Below, one piece after another: positions 18,238 through 25,921 of a DNA stretch of 25,921 nt. Each line of letters starts with the position of its first letter. Within the stretch, counting starts at the first letter, position 1. The stretch spans positions 1-25,921 of the forward strand of contig PJAB01000471.1 of NCBI GenBank assembly GCA_002887195.1, in the 5' to 3' direction. The stretch is from Chrysochromulina parva (Eukaryota; Haptophyta; Prymnesiales; Chrysochromulinaceae). Below the pieces are notes generated by a model, which saw only the letters and a list, made by a program, of their open reading frames with translations, had not been told where the DNA came from and made no database searches. Made by a program: the position numbers and the translations under genes.

Positions 18238-19217
18238 GAAGGCGTGCTCAGCAGGCGCAGGCGGGAGCGGTGGATGTGAGCTCACTCGGCAGAAAAATCG
18301 GTCAGGCGCAGGGAGGCCCTGGCTCTCTACGGTCATGGCGTTCGGGCAGCAAGGCGGCGAGGCGCAACTGGCAGAAGTGCGATGCTTGATGCAGACGGTG
18401 GAGTCCATTGAGACTGCAATATCGTTCGGAGCTATATGTAAGGCGGGGGCGCCGAAAGTTACAGGACGGCGTCGCGTAAAAATGCCGTAGAGCGACGCGG
18501 GCCCGCGCGGGAAGTCGGCCCGCCCCCGCGCATCCCGCACCGGCACCCAATGACGTCATGACGTGTGGGGCAGCGTCGATTCCGTTGCAGTTCCTTATCA
18601 TATATCAATGCGTATATTTCGATCGATCACCGCGCATCTTGAGTCAGTCGCTCGCGCCGGTCCGACGAACGGTAGTCGGTAGGGGTAGCTCGTGAGTAAT
18701 GCTTTTCGTCTCCGGTCATACGTCGCTCAGACACACTCAGTCTCAAGTTACGAGAGAGACACCGTTGAGACGCACCCACAGGCATATTAACTCCACGTCC
18801 CGTGACTCGCATCGGAACGCAACGCCAACGGCCGGCGTCGTACGGATCTACCGTGTAACGCTCGGTGCGGAAGCGGTCGAAACCCGCATACGCACGACAC
18901 AGATCCAGCGGTCAAACCCGCATGACTCACCGTCTCCGCTCGACACACACTCTCACGACAGCTGCACATTTGTGTTTGTTTCACTCCGCACACCACTGAC
19001 CGAACGAAGTACCAAGTCGTGTGTGCATTGACGCGGTCGACGCGGCACTGGCCGCGCAGCGGTGCATTTCAGCCGACAGCGCAACGAGCCATCGGCATCG
19101 CTCCATACCCCCCAACCCTCCAACACAACAGCCAAGCCAAACTCCATCCGTAGTGTGCGTGTACCAAGAGATTGCCGTCTCAGCATGTTCACGTATCACT
19201 TGACATACTTGTCAGTA
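18238..19217. other. Convergent spacer without recognisable gene
   Basis: About 980 bp separate the 3' ends of SPT5 (+) and the giant Pro-rich gene (-). The first 250 bp are mixed sequence. A short AT-rich patch with TATATATC-like steps lies near 18596-18620. From 18640 to 19190 the sequence is rich in CA/AC and CpG with no long credible frame. A near-repeat AGCGGTC(G)AAACCCGCAT occurs at about 18872 and 18908. No tRNA, rRNA or clear terminator was found. Confidence 0.55.
18551..18558. promoter_or_regulatory. CRE-like palindrome TGACGTCA
   Basis: A perfect TGACGTCA octamer, the classical bZIP/CRE site, overlaps a second palindrome CGTCATGACG. It lies about 315 bp after the SPT5 stop and far from any recognised start, so function is uncertain. 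An 8-mer can occur by chance. Confidence 0.25.
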
Positions 19218-19229
19218 TTAGGCGTCGAA

Positions 19230-19261
<32 letters not shown>

Positions 19262-22200
19262 CATCACGTCTCTTGGACGGACGCTCCTTCGAGGCGTCCA
19301 AAGAGAGGGCCGAGTTATGCCGCCGAAGAGCTATAGGCGCCGCGGCTTTGCGCGCCTCAAGCTGTTGGCGGCGTTCCTCGAGCTGCTTACGCTGCTCAGA
19401 CATTGGACGCTCCTTCTCCGCAAGGCTCGAGAGTGCAGAGTTCTCTCGAGTAAGCAACGCCGCCGGCGTAGCGGCAACCGCCTCGGCGGTGGCCGCAACC
19501 GCCATGCGCTTCGCCTTGCGCTCCTCTAGTTGACGGCGTCGCTCCTCGAGCTGCTCGCGCATCGAGAGAGTCGTCGATGATGAGCGCTCGCTCTCGGCTG
19601 GCAACTCGGGCGCCGCCGGCGCCTCGGCCGGCGCCTCAAAACGACGCCGACTCTCGGGACGCTCCTTGTCTGCCGAGCTAGACAGAGCCGAGTTCTGACG
19701 CGCGAGGGCAGCAGGTGGAGCTGGCGCAGCCGCTGGCGCAACCACCTCGCGACGCGAGGCGGGCCGTTCCTTATCCGCAGATGAGTACGTCGCAGAGTTG
19801 TCACGCGAGAGGACGAGCGGGTGTGCTGGCTTGTACTCGGTTGCACTCGCTTGCAGCGCCAGGCGCTCAGCCTTGCGGGCTTCCAGTTGACGGCGCCGCT
19901 CTTCAAGCTGCTCGCGCTGCGTGCTGGCTCCAGAGCGCTCACTGTCGGCTGGCGTCTCAGGCGCAGCCAGGGCCTCAGCAGGCGCCTCAGCTGACGCCTC
20001 AGAACGACGCCGGCTCTCGGGGCGCTCCTTGTCCGCCGAGCTAGACAGAGCCGAGTTCTGACGCGCGAGGGCAGCAGGTGGAGCTGGCGCCGCCGCTGGC
20101 GCAGCCAACGCCGACTCGCGACGCGAGGCAGGCCGTTCCTTATCTGCAGACGAGTGCAGCGCCGAGTTGTCGCGTGAGAGATTGCTTGGGGGCATGAGCG
20201 GCTGTGCTGGCTTGTACTCGGTTGCACTCGCTTGCAGCGCCAGGCGCTCAGCCTTGCGGGCTTCCAGTTGACGGCGCCGCTCTTCAAGCTGCTCGCGCTG
20301 CGTGCTGGCTCCAGAGCGCTCGCTGTCGGCTGACGTCTCAGGCGCAGCCGGCGCCCCAGGACGACGCCGGCTCTCGGGGCGCTCCTTGTCTGCCGAGCTA
20401 GACAGAGCCGAGTTCTGACGCGCGAGGGCAGCAGGTGGAGCTGGCGCAGCCGCTGGCGCAGCCAACGCCGACTCGCGACGCGAGGCAGGCCGTTCCTTAT
20501 CTGCAGACGAGTGCAGCGCCGAGTTGTCGCGTGAGAGATTGCTTGGAGGCATGAGCGGCTGTGCTGGCTTGTACTCGGCCGCGCTTGCTTGCTGCTTCAG
20601 GCGCTCAGCCTTGCGCTCCTCTAGTTGACGGCGCCGCTCCTCGAGCTGCTCGCGCATCGAGAGAGTCGTCGATGATGAGCGCTCGCTCTCGGCTGGCAAC
20701 TCGGGCGCAGCCGGCGCCCCAGGACGACGCCGGCTCTCGGGGCGCTCCTTGTCTGCCGAGCTAGATAGAGCCGAGTTCTGACGCGCGAGGGCAGCAGGTG
20801 GAGCTGGCGCCGCCGCTGGCGCAGCCAACGCCGACTCGCGACGCGAGACGGGCCGTTCCTTATCCGCAGACGAGTGCAGCGCCGAGTTGTCGCGCGAGAG
20901 CGTGCCAGGTGTTGGCGTCGCGGGCTCTGAAGCCGCCGAGGCCGAGGCCGCCATGCGCTTTGCCTTTCGCTCCTCTAACATGCGACGACGCTCTTCAAGA
21001 GCCATCTTCTGCGACTGGATCGAGTCCAAAGCAGAAGAGCGCGCGCTCGAGAGCTCCTCACCTGGCGAGGACTCGGGTGCAGATGACGCCCCAGGACGAC
21101 GCCGACTCTCGGGGCGCTCCTTGTCTGCCGAGCTAGATAGAGCCGAATTCTCGCGAGCCAAGGCCACAGGTGGTGAGGACGGGCCAGGCACGGACAGAGT
21201 AGGAGCGGAGGGCGTGCGGCGGCTCGAAGGGCGCTCTTTCGAGGCCTCTGACCGCTCAGCACGAAGTTCGTCGCGCTCGCTATTCGTGGCGTTGGAAGCT
21301 GGAGAGGCTGCCGCCTTGGTTGATATCTTGGCCTCGCGAACCGATCTCCGCTCCTCGAGCTGCCGGCGGCGTTCTTCCAGGTTCTGGCGTTGAGCGGCGA
21401 TGCTGTCGGCAACTGACGAGCGCGAGCTAGAGGCCGACGAGGACGTCTTGCTAAGCGAGCTATCTTGCTTCTCGGCCCTGGCCGCCTTGCGACGCTCAAG
21501 CGCCGCCCGACGCTCCTCGATGCTCGAGCTGCTGCTGCGTGCACTGGAGCTGCCGATGGGGCGCTCGGGGCGCTCCTTGTCAGCAGACGACATGAGTGCG
21601 CTGTTGTCGCGCTGCAACGTGGCAGGTGGCGTGGGGCGCGCAATCTCGCCGCCGAGAGGCTTCGCCGGCGGCGAAAGGGCTGACGAGGACAAGCCGCGGC
21701 GCCCTGACTCGGGGCGCTCCTTCGACGCTGCAGTACGCTCCGAGCGGAGCTCAGTGCGCTCGCTCTCGGGGCCAGTAGCGCGCTCGATTGCGGAGGCCAT
21801 TGCGGCTCCGGCAATGGTTTTTGATGCACGGCCAGCTTGACGCTCCGCAAGCTGGCGGCGGCGTTCCTCCAAAGCCGCGCGCTGAATCTCGATGTCTCGC
21901 TGAGTCTTGGACAGGTGATCGACATCCTGTGTCATCGCCGACTTGGGGCCGCCGAGGGTGACAACCGAATCCGGCTGGGAGCCCCCATCGCGTAAGACTG
22001 GCTTGCGCGACGGACGCTCCTTGTCAGCCGACGAGTAGAGTGCCGAATTGTCGCGTGAGAGCGTGGCCGGACCCCCAAGCTTGACTGTTGCCACCGGGGC
22101 CGTGGAGCCATCGCGCAGCACACGACCTGGGCGCTCCTTGCCGCCATCTTCGTCGACCTCGCGATTTGGCCGCACAGCCTTGCCCTTCTGCGCCGCATTG

Positions 22201-25200
22201 GTGAGCATCTGCGCCGCAAACTTGTGTTTCATCGCCTCCGCCAGCTGCTGTTGCCTCTTGGCGGCCTCCTCGCGCTGAGCCGGCGTCATGCTCGCCTGCT
22301 CATCGCGAGCTGCAACACGTGCAGCTTGGCGAGCGGCGAGCTGCTTGCGGCGCGCCTCAATCCGCTTAGCCTGCTCGAGACGTCGCTGCTCAATACGCAT
22401 CGCCTGGTCCTCGGCGAGCTTCTCGATCACGTCTGGCGTAAGTTTGTTGAGAGCCGCGGAATCCTCCGGCAGGGCAAGATCGCGTGACACGTCTGACCAC
22501 ATGCTCTTGGTGTTCTTGGTGCCTTCGCCGTCGTACCTGAGCTCGTCGGCCATGTTCGTCCAGACGGTCGCGGCCGACTTCTTGCGACGCTCATCGTCAT
22601 CGCCGCCCGAAGTCTTGTCCTCTGAGAACTTGAACGACGACGCCATGTCGCCCCACCTGGCAGCTGAGCGGTTGGAGTACATGTCGGATCGCGAGGAAAG
22701 CCCGCCGGTCGGCGAGACCTCGGGGGGCATCGGGAAGTTGCCCTTGCGGAAGTATGGGGACATCTCGTCCCCAAGACTTGCATCGAGTGGACTTCTCTGC
22801 TTGAGCCAGGATGGCAGCTTGGCATTGGCATCGTTCTCGTCGGGAACATCGAGAGAAGGCGGATGCTTGAAGTCTTGAAGCTTGTCGGAATCGTTGGCGC
22901 CGCCGAAAGTGCCCCTCTTCTTCCGCTTCCTTGCAGCATAGCCCATCCCGAGGGAGATGGTGACCGCCGCTCCCGCACCAATTGCAGCAGAGCCCAGCCA
23001 GCTTCCTTCGCTCTGGGGGGGGGGCGGGGGGCTGGGAGGAGACAGAGGCGGTGGCGGCGGCGGCGGCGGCCGTGAAGGCGGAAGACTGGGCGGTGGGGGC
23101 GATGGGGCAATGATAGCCACAATCTCGAGCGTGACTGGTGCCATCGACAACACTGGAACGCCGAGCGCAGCAGAGAGGCTGGCGGGATTCATCGCTTGAA
23201 GGGTATCGCGTGCGGCAAAGGCAGCCATTGGGTTCGCTGGAGCGATCACCGCCGAGACACTCAGGGAGCCTGAAGCTGTCTGAAGCTCACGACGCTGCTG
23301 ATCGGACTTCGGCTGCGCCTCAGACTCTACAGATGCAACGTCAGGCTCACCGGAGAGCATACGCCGAGCGGCCGAAACAGTGACAGTGATGTCGCTGGGC
23401 TGGATGCCTGCGAGCGTATTCGCAAGGTTGTTGACATACGCTTGGTTGTCAAAAGTCTCGACGGTACCTGCAATGGTGGTGACTAATGTGATGGTTGGCA
23501 CGTAGTGGCCGCCAGGGGTCGCAGGTGGGGTACTTGGCGGCGGAGATGGTGGCGGCGGTGACGGAGGGGGAGTGGGTGGGGGCGACGGAGGTGGTGGGCT
23601 CGGTGGTGGGGTAGAAGGCGAAGGTGGAACCGAGGGCGGTGGGCTGGGGCTTGGAGGTTGTGGTGGCGGCGGCGAGGGCTCTGGTGGAATTGGAGACGGA
23701 GGTGGAGGTGGCGATGGTGGTGGCGATGGTGGCGGCGACGGTGGCGGCGACGGCGGTGGCGACGGCGGAGGCGATGGAGGCGGCGGAGACGGTGGGGGCG
23801 GTGAGGGTGGAGGCGACGGTGGCGGAGAGGGCGGCGGTGACGGCGGGGGCGATGGCGGGGGCGATGGCGGTGGCGATGGCGGCGGGGACGGAGGTGGAGA
23901 GGGCGGTGGAGATGGTGGCGGAGGTGTCGGCGGCGGTGGTGACGGTGGCGGAGGCACGGGAGGCGGTGGTGACGGTGGTGGAGGCACGGGAGGCGGCGGC
24001 GAAGGCGGCGGCGGCGACGGCGGTGGCGGCGAAGGCGGCGGAGGCGTTGGTGGCGGAGGGGAGGGCGGCGGCGGCACCGGTGGTGGTGGCGAGGGAGGCG
24101 GTGGCACTGGCGGCGGCGGCGACGGCGGCGGTGGTGCCGGCGGTGGTGGTGCCGGCGGCGGCGGCGACGGCGGCGGCGGCGACGGCGGTGGCGGCGAAGG
24201 CGGCGGAGGCGTTGGTGGCGGAGGGGAGGGCGGCGGTGGCACCGGTGGTGGTGGTGAGGGAGGCGGTGGCACTGGCGGCGGCGGCGACGGCGGCGGTGGT
24301 GCCGGCGGTGGTGGTGCCGGCGGCGGAGGCGTTGGAGGCGGTGGTGACGGTGGTGGAGGCGTGGGAGGCGGCGGCGAAGGAGGTGGAGGCACGGGAGGCG
24401 GTGGCGAGGGAGGTGGTGGCGACGGCGGTGGCGGCGACGGCGGCGGAGATGATGGCGGCAGCGACGGTGGTGGCGGCGACGGTGGTGGCGGCGAAGGTGG
24501 TGGCCGTGACGGTGGTGGAATTGGTGGCGGAGGGGTTGGCGGCGGCGGTGATGGTGGTGGTGGGGACGGCGGCGGAGGCGTGGGAGGCGGGGTTGAAGGA
24601 GGTGGAGGTGGCGCAGCCGGCGGAGGCGAGGTAGGCGGGGGTGAGGGCTCCGGTGGCCTTGGAGACGGAGGTGGAGGTGTCGATGGAGGAGGTGCACCAG
24701 GCCCAGGGGGTGGAGGAGATGGAGGCGGCGGAGAAGGTGGACGAGATGGAACTGGTGGCCTGGGGCTCGGTGGTGGCGGCGGCGATGGATCCGGTGATGG
24801 AGGAGGATGCGACGGTGGCAGCGGCGACGGCGGCGGAGGTGATGGCGGCGGAGGTGTCGACGGCGGCGGAGGTTTCGGCGGCGGCGATGGTGGCGGTGGC
24901 GATGGTGGCGGCGGAGTTGGCGGAGGCCGGCTAGGCGGGGGAGAGGGCTCAGGTGTCTTGGGAGACGGTGGAGGTGGTGGGAACGGATCTGGCGGAGGAG
25001 GGCTAGGAGGTGGAGGTGATGGAGGCGGCGGTTTTGGAGGGGCGCCCGGAGGGGGTTTCGAGGGGATCGGTGGTGGCGGTGGCGATGGATCTGGTGGAGA
25101 TGGAGGTGGAGGCGACGGCGGCGGCGGCGACGGCGGCGGAGGCGTTGGTGGCGGAGGGAAGGGCGGCGGTGGCACGGGTGGTGGTGGCGAGGGAGGCGGT

Positions 25201-25921
25201 GGCACTGGCGGCGGCGGCGACGGCGGCGGTGGTGACGGCGGCGGTGGCGACGGCGGCGGCGGCGCGGGGGGCGGTGGAGACGGTGCAGGTGGTGATGGTG
25301 GCGGAGGTAGTGGTGGTGGGGAAGGTTCTGGAGTATGTGGCGATGGCGGCGGTGGCGGTGAAGGCGAGGGGCTCAATGGTGGTGACAAAGGCGGCGGCAA
25401 CTTGGGTGGGGGGGGTGACATATTTGGTGGATTTGGTGATGGTGGTGGCGGTGGCGACGGCTCTGGAGACGGCGGTGGCGACGGCGGAGGTGAAGGTGGC
25501 GTTGATGGTGGCGGAGGCCTTGGAGGCGGGGGAGAAGGCGGCGGTGGCCTCGGCGGTGGTTGCCGCGGTGGAGGCGGCGTCGGTGGGGGCGGCGTCGGCG
25601 GGGTCGGTGACGGCGGCGGACACGACGGTGGAGGCGAAGGCTCGGGGGTCTGAGGCGCGGGTGGCGGGGGCGGCGAAGGCGAGGGGCTGAGCGGCGGAGG
25701 AGTGCCTGGAGGTGTCGCAGGTGATGCACTCGGAGGGGGCGGATCTGGTGATGGTGGTGGCGGTGGCGACGGCTCTGGAGACGGCGGTGGCGGCAGCGGC
25801 GGCGGAGGCGTCGGTGGCGGTGGCGAAGGTGGCGGTGCCGATGGAGCGGGTGGCGAGGGAGGGGGTGGCGACGGCTCAGGCGCAAAGGGGGAGGGAGGCG
25901 GCGGCGGCAAAGGATGCGGCG
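19218..25921 (-). CDS. Giant Pro-rich wall-type membrane protein with KERP-repeat cytosolic tail, 5' partial
   Basis: The frame is open from the right edge (no start seen) to TAA at 19218. It covers at least 2230 residues, numbered here from 25910. Residues 1 to about 795 are a rod of SPPPP, TPPPP, VPPPP and APPPP units as in hydroxyproline-rich wall proteins. About 801-938 is a compact domain (ITLVTTIAGTVETFDNQAY, then SLSVSAVIAP and PVTLEIVAII) of SEA-like two-half appearance. A second Pro-rich linker precedes one membrane helix at about 970-990 (SAAIGAGAAVTISLGMGYAA) and a basic RKRKKR patch. This suggests an outside N-terminus. The tail, about 1000-2230, alternates NSALxSSADKERP motifs (13 copies; KERP occurs 16 times) with LEERRRQLEERKA helices (about nine). 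It ends in ten Asp and FDA. A surface-to-cytoplasm linker is inferred; no catalytic domain is seen. The signal peptide, if any, is outside the window. Confidence 0.85.
19231..19260. repeat. (TCG)10 trinucleotide run encoding poly-Asp
   Basis: Ten TCG triplets encode, on the minus strand, the run of ten Asp three residues before the C-terminus of the giant protein. It is a pure trinucleotide microsatellite. Confidence 0.95.
19681..21140 (-). repeat. 357-372-bp tandem repeat in the cytosolic tail
   Basis: A GA(C/T)AGAGCCG landmark recurs at 19681, 20044, 20401, 20764 and 21136, giving spacings of 363, 357, 363 and 372 bp. Each unit of about 120 residues holds two NSALxSSADKERP motifs separated by an Ala/Pro stretch, then one (R)EQLEERRRQLE(E/A)RKAERL helix. 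The units around 20044 and 20401 are nearly identical, including third positions, so expansion is recent. Confidence 0.85.
23520..25921 (-). repeat. Pro-rich (XPPPP)n minisatellite region
   Basis: About 2.4 kb consist of 15-bp units that encode (S/T/V/A)PPPP on the minus strand, with occasional SPP triplet runs at about 23700-23900 and short EPSPPPPPSP interruptions. The plus strand is correspondingly G-rich. Interruptions such as SPxPPEPSPPP recur at irregular intervals and may mark older block duplications. The region continues past the window edge. Confidence 0.92.
24016..24345 (-). repeat. 165-bp block duplication in the Pro rod
   Basis: Bases from 24016 and from 24181 match at an offset of 165 bp over about 150 bp with only a few third-position changes. 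Each block encodes eleven five-residue units in the same X order. A third, more diverged block lies near 25117-25230. This is recent growth by unequal exchange within the rod. Confidence 0.8.

Noticed and set aside
18872..18890. tRNA B-box-like GGTCGAAACCC
   Set aside because: No A-box, no cloverleaf pairing and no acceptor stem could be formed around it.
23572..25653. Plus-strand Gly-rich open frame of 693 residues
   Set aside because: It is the exact antisense of the XPPPP rod; GGC/GGT/GGA repeats cannot create stops in this frame. It has no domain, no start context and no sequence other than Gly with D/E/V/T.

Overview
The window reads as nuclear DNA of a GC-rich eukaryotic microbe, most likely a unicellular alga. 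Eukaryote-only genes are present (SPT5, NAT10/KRE33, metaxin, TMEM50). At least two genes carry GT-AG type introns, and there are long Ser-Pro-rich wall-type sequences. Genes are close together and intron-poor: the 1120-codon NAT10 gene has no interruption. A haptophyte or a compact green picoalga would fit, but sequence reading alone does not settle the lineage.

Left end (1-3308): a 5'-open gene for a Cys/His tandem-repeat protein (+). Next is a decayed minus-strand piece of a ubiquitin-specific protease with a frameshift, then the last exon of a TMEM50-type membrane protein (+), then about 0.8 kb without a recognisable gene. Middle (3309-10687): an unrecognised 734-residue Ala-rich protein with three membrane segments and a coiled coil (-); a methyltransferase-like protein (-) divergent from a tRNA-dihydrouridine synthase of the Dus1 type (+); a small unknown ORF (+); and a metaxin-type mitochondrial outer-membrane protein (-).

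10880-18237: the RNA cytidine acetyltransferase NAT10/KRE33 (-) and the transcription elongation factor SPT5 (+) are divergent across about 300 bp. NAT10 acts in 18S rRNA and tRNA acetylation, SPT5 in Pol II elongation. The single SPT5 intron carries a duplicated 3' splice site, and the upstream copy would lead to a premature stop. After SPT5 comes a gene-free convergent spacer of about 1 kb.

19218-25921 is filled by one minus-strand reading frame running off the right edge (at least 2230 residues). It has a rod of about 790 residues of (Ser/X)Pro4 repeats, a compact domain of about 140 residues resembling SEA-type extracellular modules, a second short Pro linker, one transmembrane helix with a basic stop-transfer patch, and a cytosolic tail of about 1230 residues. 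The tail alternates NSALxSSADKERP motifs with charged LEERRRQLEERKA helices and ends in a poly-Asp tract. This possible wall-to-cytoplasm linker is the most novel object in the window.

No tRNA, rRNA, CRISPR array, insertion sequence or replication origin was seen.
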